A stretch of 26,910 bases of DNA, taken from Purshia tridentata. Its lineage: Eukaryota > Streptophyta > Magnoliopsida > Rosales > Rosaceae. The stretch covers positions 1 to 26,910 of the forward strand of contig QANT01000649.1 in assembly GCA_003254885.1 (NCBI GenBank). Reading direction: 5' to 3'. Positions 10,994 through 21,275 of the stretch are shown in pieces. Each line of letters opens with the position of its first letter. Position 1 is the first letter of the stretch. A program made the translations under genes and the position numbers. Below the pieces are notes generated by a model, which was given only the letters and a program-made list of their open reading frames with translations, was not told the origin of the DNA and did no database searches.

Positions 10994-13865
10994 AGAACCT
11001 CTAGAGTTGGACCTAGCTTTCAAGCTTCTTTTTAGTAAACTCATTTTTTCCCTGAGGCCTCCAAATTCCAGAGTATAGGTGTTTTCTGATCCATGTGCAT
11101 GCACATACAACATTTTTCTTTTGACATCTTAATTATACTTCTGTCTTAAATATAAATGATAATCTGTACATTAATCTGTCAATCTGTTACCCCTTCATAT
11201 ATGACAGCAGTCGCTCCATTTAGCAGGGGTCCATAAGTGACATAGCTGTGCCCAGTGATCCAACCACAGTCAGCTGTACACCTAAAATAAAGAGAAGATA
11301 TGTTTAAGTAAAAAATTAACAGAAATAATACGCTTAGGGTTTTAAAGGATACCAGTAGATGTCAGATGGTTTGTAATCAAATGCATATTTAAATGTTGTT
11401 GCAGTGTACACCATGTATCCTCCCGTTGTGTGGAGAACTCCCTATACAAACTTAATATTAGAAGAAGCCAAAAGGAAAAGAAAGGAAAAATTAATTGAAG
11501 AATGGAACATATATGCCTTTGGTTTCCCAGTGCTCCCACTGGTATAAAGCAGAAAAAGTGGATCCTCTGCATCAACCCACTCCACTGCACAAGTAGTTGG
11601 ATATTTAGGTATGACATCCTGAAAGATAATCATGAGGCATTAGTCAAAAACAATCCATAAAACAAGCATCTAAGCCATTTATAAGCATATGATGAAACAC
11701 TGATATGGGAAGAATACACATGCAGCATGCATGGTACAGATAAAAGCATTCTTTCTTTCATGGAAGTCTATATAAAGAGGTGTTAGTACTACTACAAACC
11801 TGCCACCACATATCTCTTTCATCTTGCCATTTAGTACTGTCCCTCTTCATAGCCAATTGATTTTCATAAGTTAAGCATACATCTGCTCAAACAGAAAATT
11901 ATGTACCCATTAGAGAACACAAGACAAGAAATCTGAACTCCAGTAGACACTGCTTACCAAAGCTGAGATCAGGACACTTTGCATGGTGATCAAAAACCAT
12001 TGGTTATTTCTCATTATTTCACATTCTTAGAGTCTCTGATTTTATCACCTAACAATTTTCTGAACTTTCCAGTAAGTTAAAATTCAAATATTGAGCTAAA
12101 TTAAAGTTTAACAAAAGAGCCAGGATACAACTACCAAATAATTTTACAGAAAAAATTAAAAAAAAAACTAACAAAAAGGAAAAGATAAATAATATAGTAA
12201 GGAAAGATTCCAAAAATGACTTTTGATCACTGAATCAAATTGTGGGGGACCAATAATGTTGTCCCTTTATTTACTTAAACAGGGGGATCCCTCTTTAGAA
12301 GGGTTAATATATATATTCTGAAAACAATTAAGGTATATAAATTACATAGCAATTAGTCAACTTCCGAACCTACGGAAACCCCGCTTTGGGCTGATTCAAT
12401 AAGGGCAGCATCAACTATATCTTTGAGGTGGATGACCTTAGAACCCCTTTTAACGGCGTTGCAAGTGATCACAACTTTCGGTTTACAATCTACAATTCTT
12501 TGAGAAAGAGATTCGGAAGAAAATCCAGCAAAGACAACCTGAAAGAATGGAAAAGGCACAGAATTATGAAAAGAAAAAGTTTTGGAATGAAAGTTATGGA
12601 AAAGGCACAGAATAATGAAAAAGTTGAGTAACATGGTTGCAATACCGAGTGAACCGCACCAATGCGAGCACAGGCAAGCATTGTGATTGGAAGTTCCATT
12701 AACATGGGTAAGTAAACCACAACAGAATCACCCTTTCTAACTCCAATATCTTTCAAATAGTTTGCAACCTGCGAACAGAAGAGGCAAAAGAAGATGAGAT
12801 TGATAGATTCGTTTATGAAGCAACTCAAAAAATGAATTTTTGAAGACCCAGTATATTGTGTTCTTGTTGTTTTTAATGAATAAATTTTTGAGTCTTTCCA
12901 TACGTGGGAGCTTGTGTGTGAGAGAGTGAGTGATAATGTAAGGAATAATGACAGACCTGGCAAACTTTGTGGAGAAGTTGGATGTAAGTTAAAGTACCAT
13001 CAAGACCAGGCTCATTGCCTTCCCAGTAAAAGGCAATTTTGTCACCAAGTCCAGCCTCAATATTTCTATCAAGGCAATTGTAGCAGATGTTGGTGATACC
13101 GCCCTTGAACCACTGCTCGAAACAGAGATGGTTGTGGAAAGGCAAGCAAATCAGCATAAAAGGATAAATTCAAGGGATCAAGGGGGAAGGCAAAATCCAG
13201 GCAGCTTACCTCAATCCTGATATCGCCTTTCCTGACATCGAGATTCTCAAAGTAGACTTGTTGGCCCCATTTCTGTTTCCAAGAGAAGCGGGAAGCAATA
13301 TCCGACCAAAATCCCGCGGGATCCTCGATGGACCTTTTATACATCTCCAGATACTGATGATGGCGATGAAGTAATGATATTAGCGGTTGGATCAATAAGA
13401 TTAGATATTGTGTACAGGAAACAAGCAACCACATATAAAGAGAAAGAGAGTTACCTTCTGCGGAGAGGGAACGTGAGCCTGACGGGAGAAGTCGTCGCTA
13501 GGAAATATGAGATCATTCTCTTCAGAAGCGAGTGCTTCTCCCAAAATTATGGAGTTCAAGTGGGGAATGCTTCCGGCGCCAGAAGGCATTGTGGCCATCG
13601 ACTCCACGTGCCGTAGGTGATTGGTTGTAATCAGATTCTTATGGTTGTCGGCAGCTGCTTCCATGTCCCAAATCACCTGTTTACCAATGCTGACAATGCT
13701 AGACCAACCCCATGATTTAAATCCGGATGCCCACTGAGTCAGAGGAAACGCAATCGCAATCGAAATCGAAATTGACTTTCTTCTGTTGAGCGCGGAATGC
13801 AACGATAGTGTGGATACCGGGATGGAACCCTCAGCAATATTTATATTGTAATATTGAGGTACCAT
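6828..13865 (-). CDS. ACS: Acetyl-CoA synthetase (plant ACS type), 18 exons
   Basis: Makes acetyl-CoA from acetate, ATP and CoA via acetyl-AMP; plant ACS is assigned to plastids/glyoxysomes. Minus-strand exons: 13865-13455, 13353-13210, 13112-12957, 12768-12646, 12538-12370, 11882-11800, 11618-11517, 11441-11353, 11281-11191, 10167-10054, 9326-9250, 9175-9097, 8888-8820, 8705-8530, 8340-8284, 8199-8109, 7620-7522, 7013-6828 (TAG). Joined, they give 771 codons without a stop. Adenylate-forming motifs in order: [11 protein letters not shown] (about 387-397), [10 protein letters not shown] (535-544; the second Trp lines the acetate pocket), [34 protein letters not shown], and [11 protein letters not shown] with catalytic Lys about 733. 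Introns 7 and 10 seem to use GC donors. The first ATG (13865) gives a Ser-rich, plastid-transit-like extension; ATG 13664 gives 704 residues. Family certain; start uncertain. Confidence 0.95.
7796..8100 (-). mobile_element. Possible LTR-like fragment in ACS intron 16
   Basis: The intron segment has a string of GGGTTT-, GGTTTCCT- and AGTAAATAGGCC-like phrases, followed by CAATGAAAATAATACAG. That order resembles the promoter, short leader and 3' part of plant LTRs or TRIMs. No target duplication, primer-binding site or second LTR is visible, and strand is not established, so this is tentative. Confidence 0.25.
9650..9701. repeat. Poly(A) tract with one N (poly(T) in ACS intron 10)
   Basis: The tract is 52 bp, almost pure A on the plus strand, with an N at 9667 and a G at 9675. 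It lies in intron 10 of the acetyl-CoA synthetase gene, where the transcript reads it as poly(U). The N marks an unresolved base. Confidence 0.97.
10895..10991. repeat. 97-bp poly(A) tract with one N (poly(T) in ACS intron 9)
   Basis: A nearly uninterrupted run of A with an N at 10924. In the acetyl-CoA synthetase transcript it would be a poly(U) run about 200-300 nt into intron 9. It could be an old retroposon tail in antisense orientation, but no body or target duplication is recognisable. Its true length is unreliable. Confidence 0.97.
13838..13845 (-). promoter_or_regulatory. TATA-box candidate for ACS
   Basis: A perfect TATAAATA on the minus strand lies 174 nt upstream of the second in-frame ATG (13664). 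It also lies inside the reading frame opened by the first ATG (13865). If used, transcripts would start near 13808 and exclude the first ATG. Confidence 0.4.
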
Positions 13866-16800
13866 CCTATCTGACTCTACCTCCCTCTCGCTTCTGAGTT
13901 ACGACATTTATTTATTTATTTATTTGGGATATGATTCATATGAAGGAGTTGAGTTATGACTTTTCTGCCAATTAACTATTCTTATAAAATATCTATGGAA
14001 TCTAAAAGCTGGCGTTGTTTGACCCAAAAAAGAGCTTTCTCTCCATATTTTCTTTGCTTTTAAGTTTTAACTCTCTGAAAATGTTTTTCCTTCAATTTTA
14101 TTTATCTAAGAGTTTACTGAGTCTGCCATTCCTAGTTTTTCACCCGTGAGATGTGACTGTTAGCCCACCAATCAAGTTCACAAAGTCAGACTTTGAGTAA
14201 TGGAATTTGGAAACTGCCAAATCTAACAAATGAATGTTAACGATTCTAAAATTAAAAATCAGAAAAATGAGTAGAAAGGGAGACTACATAGATTCATAAA
14301 AGCTGTTTGACAAATGACAAGTATTATTTAATTTGTTTTTTGTTGATAGACAAACCTAAAGTATAAAGGATGAGAACCACTTTTTTCTATCCATTTTTTT
14401 GGTTGATTTTTTATCTACGGGAGTTCATATTTAATATTTATACTAAAATTATAATTAAATAGAAGTATAAAATGATCATATGTAGAGGGCTTTTTATCAC
14501 AAATGGTCCCTCAATTTTGACAAAAATATCAATTTGTTTCTTAAAGTGTATTTTCACTCAATGTGATATTTTATATTTACTACTACACATCAATTTGGTC
14601 TTTATATTACCTTCTGTTAAATTTTCTGTCAAAAATAGTATGCCACGTCAGTATTTTCCTATTGTTTATTTTGCTAAATTTTTGAACTTTAATTTTTCAT
14701 TAAAAAGAATTTGGGAGTCTAAAAAATGTTCCCATAATCCTACAAACTTCTCTCGAGTAATATTATTATTCAATGACCTCAATTTCATGATTTCATTATT
14801 CTAACAGCTCCAAATAATTCTCAATAATCAAAACTAAATTCTAACAACCTCTAATAATTCTCCAAAATTATACTAATCTCAAATAAATCCCATAAAAAAA
14901 AAAATAGATATCATTGTCCCAAAATCATTTAGAAAAATTTCCGAAGTCTCATGCTCAATTAATAAAGTCCCTAAAAACCTTGTTTTTCTTTAGCTAGCAC
15001 AAAAAGCCTACATACTCAATTGATAGAGTCCTTAATACTTTTTTGATTGAGATCAACTCGCAATCCATGCAACAGAGCCAATCCAGTATAATAAGGACAC
15101 GTGGCACAGGTTAAAATAAGCGTTTGTTTGAATAACATGATTAATGTTGCTAGCCTCAAACAATAATACCATTTTGCTATATGCATTTAGTATTATTGTT
15201 TAGGGTTGGCCTGGGCACAGTACGAAGCACAAATAGGCTGAGTTTAAATGGGCCGGGCCAAGCCGTTGTACACCTCTAATTTAGATACTTTCCTTACTTT
15301 AGGTATTTTTATTAAGTTGGATACATTAGTATAGGTATTTTCTATTTATAGTTCCTTTTTAGTATTATTTATAGGTTAATTGATTTTAAATACCAAATTT
15401 TAATAATTTTTTAGTTTAGGTACCAAAATTTAATAGCATTTTAGATTAGATACTAGTTGAAAAGTCAAACATAATAATATTGTAAAAGGCACTATAATTC
15501 ACAAATATTATATCACATGCCACTACAATAAAATATATATATATATATTACATCCATACTATTACATTAATTTATATTATATTGTATTAAAACTAAAAAA
15601 AATCAATCCAATGACATATTAACTGTGACTGTCTTATAATTTAGTTGTAATTGTCTTGGTAAGTTGAAAAAGACAACTCTCATCACTATGCTAAGTATTA
15701 TTTTGAGTAAAAGTATTGTTTTGATCTCTATTTATACTATATTGTAATAAAATTTCTCTTATAAAAATTTCAATTCAGTCACAACCTAACTATGACTGTA
15801 TCACAATTTAGCTGTGACTATATCACAATTTAGCTGTAACTGTCATTCAGTCACAACTAAATTTGAAGTTGAGTATCGTACAGTCACAATTAAAACTGAA
15901 GTTGAGACTATATTAACTAATTTCTAAGACAATATAAAAGTATCAAGAATAATTTTGTCAAAACTTTATAAATTTTATCTAAGACTCATCATATGTGGGC
16001 CAAAAGACAATAGAATGGCAAATTTGTCAAACAAATGGGCTTTAAATTTGTGACCTATTCTAAAAATTAAGTTCAATAGTTAGTAGTCAAATCTAAAAAT
16101 TATGAGCAAAACTGATTTTCTAAAAAAGTATTGAAACTAGGTACTTAATCCTAAATTTCTAATTATTTATTTATACTTCCTTTTTTAAGTACTTAATTTC
16201 CTTTAAGTAACTTTTTGTGGGAATATTGTGCACTGAGTACGAGGGGCCTATCTCAGTGTGTTCTTTCTCTTTCTCTTCTGCATCTACTCCGCTTCTCTCC
16301 TTCTGGGTGAGAGAAGCTTTCCACTCTTAATAATAGTAGAGATTAATCAACAAATCACAGCCACTGCCATTTTCCCAATCCTCCCTATCCTAGCTCCTTC
16401 CCAACCTTTTTCTTTCTCCTATCTCAACTCTACTCTATAACTAAATATATATCATGGGCAACTGTCATGGCAGCGCTTGGAGCACCCCTTAACGCTGAAT
16501 TTGAATTCTCACTACTTTTTTATATATATTATAATGGGACAAAATAAAACTCAACTTAAATCATAGTCAATGTGGTTTTTAGTAGTTTTAGGGGTGCAGT
16601 ATATTTAGATTTTTGCAAAACTTTTTTTAAGTAACAAACTTTCACATAATTTATAAATTTTTTATTGACTTTTATAAAGTTTATATAAATTTACAAAGTT
16701 TAATGACAGACTTTTATAAACTTTAATAGAATTAGATTATAGACTTTTAAGTAAATGTATATTAATGACTTCACATATGCAGCAATCTTAAGAAGCCAAA

Positions 16801-17554
16801 TGACCTTGGCCAAAAAAAAAAAAAAAAAGAAGCCAAACGACCAATTGTATCCCTATAATTTGGCTTTTTTTTCATTTTCGTACCTAGAGTTTTTGTTTCA
16901 ACAATCATGCTCTTGTTCTTATAGTTATAGTTTGATTCATTTGCAATTTAAGAACAGATTTCATTTTTTGTTTTGTCAAATTTGTTTCTCTTTTCATACG
17001 ATACACATACACCCAATAATTTTTACCTTTTGTGTTCATTTTCATTATATTCCAAATTTGTTACATCTCAGTATCTCACGGATTGGATAGTTGGGTTAAT
17101 AAAAATGAACCAAAGGGATATATTGACCATGCAGTTATCATGCAAGCCCACAGAAAGTGGATAAATACAGATTCTGTTACCTTTTTTTTTGTTGGTAAGA
17201 AAAGAGGTTACAGGCCAAAAAAAAAAACTAACCACAAACAGATCTGGACTTAGTCAAACCATTACAGTCAGTCTTAAAATAAGCTAATAATAGGAAGGGG
17301 AGGAGACAATAACAACTCAAAGCCTAAATTTCTAGAATCTGCCAAGGCATTTTGTTCTCTGTAAATTCTGTTATTATCTACGTAGATATATTGAAATAAT
17401 TACCAAAACCGTACCAAGCATAAACATAAATATGTGTTTCAGACAACTGCTCTATACATTAATACTACAAACATTGAATTGAATATACTGAATACCTGCT
17501 CTACTTTAGAGCAATGCAAGTCCTCTGCGCACGTGAAACAGGATTTCTTCTACT
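13866..17554. other. Long AT-rich intergenic region, no gene recognised
   Basis: The ACS promoter should occupy the left part. About 14490-14690 reads like a dispersed plant repeat of the 'aaatggtccctcaattttgac' type (recollection only). About 15600-15910 has repeated GTCACA/AATTTAGCTGTGAC motifs in both orientations. A CT-rich stretch at about 16258-16435 precedes a very short MGNC-type reading frame. About 16600-16745 has short repeated GACTTTTATAAA-like units. No ORF here shows a recognisable domain. Confidence 0.6.
15799..15905. repeat. Short direct and inverted GTCACAA/AATTTAG motifs
   Basis: TATCACAATTTAGCTGTGAC (15799-15818) recurs with one change at 15821-15840. CAGTCACAACTAAATTTGAA (from 15847) recurs in modified form at about 15880 and is the inverse of the same theme. 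The arrangement resembles a MITE subterminal region, but no ends were delimited. Confidence 0.6.
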
Positions 17555-18850
17555 TTATATATTAGGCTTTACAGGCATGACTTTTACTAATTTGCATACC
17601 TCATCTAAGTTGTCTAACATACCAGCACGGCTATATAGTTCAATCATGCAGGTGTAATGTTCCAAAATGGGCATGATACCATAACGTTTGCTCATGTATT
17701 TGAAGTACTTACAACCATCCTCCAGATTATTTGTTTGCAAACAAGCAGATAAAACACCTACAAAAGTGATTGCATCTGGCCGTACCTTCACCTTCTCCAT
17801 CTCTGCAAAAATGGCAAGGGCTTCCTCACCAAACCCATGCACGCCCAAGCTAGTGATCATTGAATTCCAAGTAGCCAAGCTCTTGATTTGCATCTCATTA
17901 AATACTCTCCTTGCATCCTCTAAACTACCACATTTGCTATATGTGTCAATAAGAGCTGTCCCAAGGACAACATCAAGTTTAAACCCATTTTCAAGAGCAA
18001 AGTCATGAATCCATCTACCCAACTTGAGGCTCCCCAATTGGCTACAAGCTTTTAGCAAGCTTACCAGCGTGAATTTATTTGACCTAACATTACAAAGCTG
18101 CATTCTCCAGAACAGTTCAAAGGCCTCTTCAGGTTGTTGATTTCTCACATACCCATTGATCATTGCTGTCCATGAAACAACATTTTTGACTGGCATTCGC
18201 TCAAAAACCCCCCGGGCAGCATGTAATTCTCCACAAGAAACTAGCCCCGAAATCATGGTTGTCCATGAAACTACATTCCGGACACGCATTTTTCCAAACA
18301 ACCTGCAGCCACAAGCTATTTCTCCAGACTTGAAGTAGAAGTCCATTAAAGTATTCTGTACAAACATGTCCCCAGAGAAACTATTTTTGATGGCTTGCCC
18401 ATGAACCACTTTTCCTTGTTTAAATGCAGAAAAAGCAATGCAAGCTTTGATAACAAATGGAAAGGTGAACTTATCGGGGGGAAATCCTTGGCGTATCATA
18501 AGGCTATACAGAAGGAGGGCTTGTTCTGAGCAGCCGTTGATTGTATACGACATTATCATTAGGTTCCAAGAAAAAGTAAGGGGGCCCTGGATTTGATGGA
18601 ATATGAGAGTGGCATAGTCCATTTTTCCATAGGAAGAGCAAAGGTGAATGAGTTTCCTAATAAATAATTGATCCTTGGAAAGACCACTACGGATGATTTT
18701 AGCATGAATTTGCTTGAGATGTTTGAAAGTGGTGCAGCTTTGAAGTAAGAGGAGAGCTTCCTGAGAACCAAATTTGGTTAGTCTACAACTGGTGAGTGGG
18801 TTACTTTTGGGTAGAACCTCAGGAGTACATGAAAGGCATGCAACCATCAT
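17555..18850 (-). CDS. PLS-class pentatricopeptide repeat protein (At3g26630-like)
   Basis: PPR proteins bind organelle RNA sequence-specifically; PLS-class members usually act in C-to-U editing in plastids or mitochondria. This single-exon gene encodes 431 residues from ATG 18850, the first ATG of the frame. The N-terminus is followed by the classic LLQSCTTFKHLKQIHAKIIRSG block. PLS repeats follow, with SWTTMISGLVSCGELHAARGVFERMP, a matching SWTAMINGYV repeat, GTALIDTYSKCGSLEDARRVFNEM and PDAITFVGVLSACLQTNNLEDGCKYF. It ends MPVKPNI just where many PLS proteins continue into an E motif (WGALLSACR type), and no E or DYW domain follows in any frame. Arabidopsis At3g26630 is, from memory, of similar length, so the short end may be normal. 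It lies head-to-head with the LWD gene. Family certain; RNA target unknown. Confidence 0.93.
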   Translation of the reverse strand: MMVACLSCTPEVLPKSNPLTSCRLTKFGSQEALLLLQSCTTFKHLKQIHAKIIRSGLSKDQLFIRKLIHLCSSYGKMDYATLIFHQIQGPLTFSWNLMIMSYTINGCSEQALLLYSLMIRQGFPPDKFTFPFVIKACIAFSAFKQGKVVHGQAIKNSFSGDMFVQNTLMDFYFKSGEIACGCRLFGKMRVRNVVSWTTMISGLVSCGELHAARGVFERMPVKNVVSWTAMINGYVRNQQPEEAFELFWRMQLCNVRSNKFTLVSLLKACSQLGSLKLGRWIHDFALENGFKLDVVLGTALIDTYSKCGSLEDARRVFNEMQIKSLATWNSMITSLGVHGFGEEALAIFAEMEKVKVRPDAITFVGVLSACLQTNNLEDGCKYFKYMSKRYGIMPILEHYTCMIELYSRAGMLDNLDEVCKLVKVMPVKPNI

Positions 18851-20234
18851 ACCAGAGATCAATCAAGTGAAGCGTGTCTTTCTGCAAACAATCAAGTGTT
18901 AGACCTTCCATAACACGACCTACGGATTGTCTATTAATGACTGGAAATCTGGAACAATGATTGAGAAACAACACTCGGCTTGAAAAGACTCGAGCAATTT
19001 GTTGGCTTCATTATATATCAATGGAATTAATTCTTGTCAATTTACGTAAACATTTTAATTTGAAGAAGTACAGTGGGGCTAATTTGGATACCATTGCCAT
19101 ATAATGTTTATATCTATTGTACAAATCACGGAGGTAGGGGGAAGGGAGAAGTTCTCCACAACTTTTCCCTTATCCCAATCTCAAAGTTCGGTTTTTGCTT
19201 GGAATTAATTATGCATCACTCAATCTCTCTCTCTCCCCTCATTTTCTGAAACCTAAAATGAATTCGAAATCTTGATGAAGTTTGGCCTTTCTAAATATAA
19301 AAAATGGTATCGCAAGCTAAAGACAAAAAACAACCAGAAAGGATAGAATGTTACCTCAGCTTCCTCTATTGCCCAAAAGCAAAGTAAATTAGAGCGTGAA
19401 AGCCAATTTCAACTTTATATTCCGCTTACTTAATCCAGATGCATAGACTCAGAATTCATGTTGTAATTTCAATTTTCTTCAAACTATATTTGGTCGCTCC
19501 TCCTTAAGATTTTTTTTTCCTGCACTATCCCTAACTACATGACAATTAAGTTCCTGGAAATTTTAGCCAATCAGCTCTCTCTCTCGTTGGTTTGAGCCTT
19601 TGAGGTAAGCTAAGCTACTGACTAAATAGTAATGGCTTTTCTTCGGGGATACGTCTTCCTCAGCTATTAACATTACACTCCTGATAATTCATCCTTTTTT
19701 CTTTTTGGGCAAGGCCAACAACACTCCTGAATCAGTGAATCCGGATAATTCTCTAGGACCTCTGGCGCCTAGCGCTGGATCCCGGATCGGGTCTCCCAAC
19801 CCGGGGGGAGGGGGACCCATGGAACGAAATTATATTGTGCAAGTGTAACGACATATCATACGATGCCGTTTAAAGGACAAAGGAGAAGGAGATAACCTGA
19901 ATAACGTCGTTGATAATGTAACGACGGAAATTATGGTTTCGACGACCTGGAAATGATAAGAAACGGCGCATTTTTTTGGAACGTGGACTTTCCTTTCCTT
20001 GGTGGAGGGATAAGAAGATTAGGAGGCTAATTCGCAAATATTACAGTGCAGAATCAGATTTATCTGCTGGCTGCTGCGTCTTTGGGGAGGAAAACACTGA
20101 TATGTCTATAAAGTAATTAGCTAGCGTTCACCTGCATACCCTTTTATATTATTTTATTTGTGTGCAGATAGATAGATAAAGAAGGATTGGGGTTGGTGGT
20201 AAACTGGTAATTGTAGTAAAATATCAGTGGAGAG
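18851..20234. promoter_or_regulatory. Shared upstream region between divergent PPR and LWD genes
   Basis: A 1,384-bp head-to-head interval holds both promoters. It contains no recognisable ORF. Features seen are a pyrimidine tract (about 19218-19237), ACGT-core elements around 19840-19930, a GC-rich block at about 19755-19815, and a TATA-like TCTATAAAG at about 20106 in front of the LWD gene. Confidence 0.55.
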
Positions 20235-21275
20235 ATGGGGGTGAGTAGCGATCCGAATCAGGAAGGGTCAGATGAGCAGCAGAAACGATCGGAGATCTAC
20301 ACGTACGAGGCACCCTGGCACATCTACGCCATGAATTGGAGCGTTCGTCGGGACAAGAAGTACCGCCTGGCCATTGCCAGCCTCCTGGAGCAGTACCCGA
20401 ACCGAGTCGAGATCGTGCAGCTGGACGACTCCAACGGAGAGATCCGATCCGACCCGAATCTGTCCTTCGAGCACCCGTACCCGCCCACCAAGACCATCTT
20501 CATCCCGGACAAGGAGTGCCAGAAGCCAGACCTCCTGGCCACCTCCAGCGATTTCCTCCGCGTCTGGCGCATCTCCGATGACTCCTCCTCAGTCGAGCTC
20601 AAGTCCCTCCTCAACGGCAACAAGAACTCCGAGTTTTGCGGGCCCCTCACCTCCTTCGACTGGAACGAGGCGGAGCCCAAGCGCATCGGCACCTCCTCCA
20701 TCGATACCACCTGCACCATCTGGGACATCGAGCGCGAGGCCGTCGACACCCAGCTCATCGCCCACGACAAGGAGGTCTACGACATCGCCTGGGGTGGCGT
20801 CGGTGTCTTTGCCTCCGTCTCCGCCGACGGCTCCGTCAGAGTCTTCGACCTGCGCGACAAGGAGCACTCCACCATCATCTACGAGAGCTCCGAGCCCGAC
20901 TCCCCCTTGGTCCGCCTCGGATGGAACAAGCAGGATCCCAGGTACATGGCCACAATCATCATGGACAGCGCCAAGGTCGTCGTCCTCGACATCCGCTTCC
21001 CGACCCTCCCCGTCGTCGAGTTGCAGAGGCACCAGGCCAGCGTCAACGCCATTGCCTGGGCCCCACACAGCTCTTGCCACATCTGCACCGCCGGTGATGA
21101 CTCACAGGCCCTAATCTGGGACCTGTCCTCCATGGGCCAGCCGGTGGAAGGTGGCCTTGATCCCATTCTCGCCTACACTGCGGGGGCCGAGATCGAGCAG
21201 CTGCAATGGTCCTCTTCCCAGCCCGATTGGGTTGCAATTGCCTTTTCCACCAAGCTTCAGATACTCAGGGTATGA
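20235..21275 (+). CDS. WD40 protein of the LWD1/LWD2 (AN11) family
   Basis: LWD proteins are nuclear WD40 scaffolds that promote circadian clock gene expression and photoperiod timing. They are close relatives of petunia AN11 and Arabidopsis TTG1. The single exon encodes 346 residues, the length I recall for LWD1 and LWD2. The start is the first ATG (GAGAGATGGGG context), and the family motif [20 protein letters not shown] follows at about 20-39. WD-like units are visible around 100-115 ([13 protein letters not shown]), 150-165 ([12 protein letters not shown]), 178-207 ([10 protein letters not shown] to VFDLRD), 224-254 (VLDIRF) and 265-299 ([10 protein letters not shown] to LIWDLSS). The tail is TKLQILRV. 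Codon third positions are strongly G/C-rich, unlike every neighbour. The gene is divergent from the PPR gene. LWD1 and LWD2 cannot be told apart here; this looks like a single pre-duplication-type copy. Confidence 0.96.
   Translation: MGVSSDPNQEGSDEQQKRSEIYTYEAPWHIYAMNWSVRRDKKYRLAIASLLEQYPNRVEIVQLDDSNGEIRSDPNLSFEHPYPPTKTIFIPDKECQKPDLLATSSDFLRVWRISDDSSSVELKSLLNGNKNSEFCGPLTSFDWNEAEPKRIGTSSIDTTCTIWDIEREAVDTQLIAHDKEVYDIAWGGVGVFASVSADGSVRVFDLRDKEHSTIIYESSEPDSPLVRLGWNKQDPRYMATIIMDSAKVVVLDIRFPTLPVVELQRHQASVNAIAWAPHSSCHICTAGDDSQALIWDLSSMGQPVEGGLDPILAYTAGAEIEQLQWSSSQPDWVAIAFSTKLQILRV

Noticed and set aside
12361..12369. Reading ACS exon 5 on to GSEVD before splicing
   Set aside because: No GT or GC donor fits there. 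The GT at 12369-12368 restores the frame and gives [13 protein letters not shown], which matches the family.
14990..15035. CTCAATTGATAGAGT resembling a tRNA D-arm
   Set aside because: No T-arm or acceptor stem follows at the right distance. The phrase is part of AT-rich repeat text seen twice nearby.
18851..18862. Upstream start of the PPR frame at 18862
   Set aside because: That codon is TTG. The first ATG is at 18850 and suits a plant nuclear gene.
20324..21237. Long overlapping ORFs in other frames of the LWD gene
   Set aside because: These are shadows caused by the high G/C at third positions, which removes stops in other frames. Their sequences are low-complexity.
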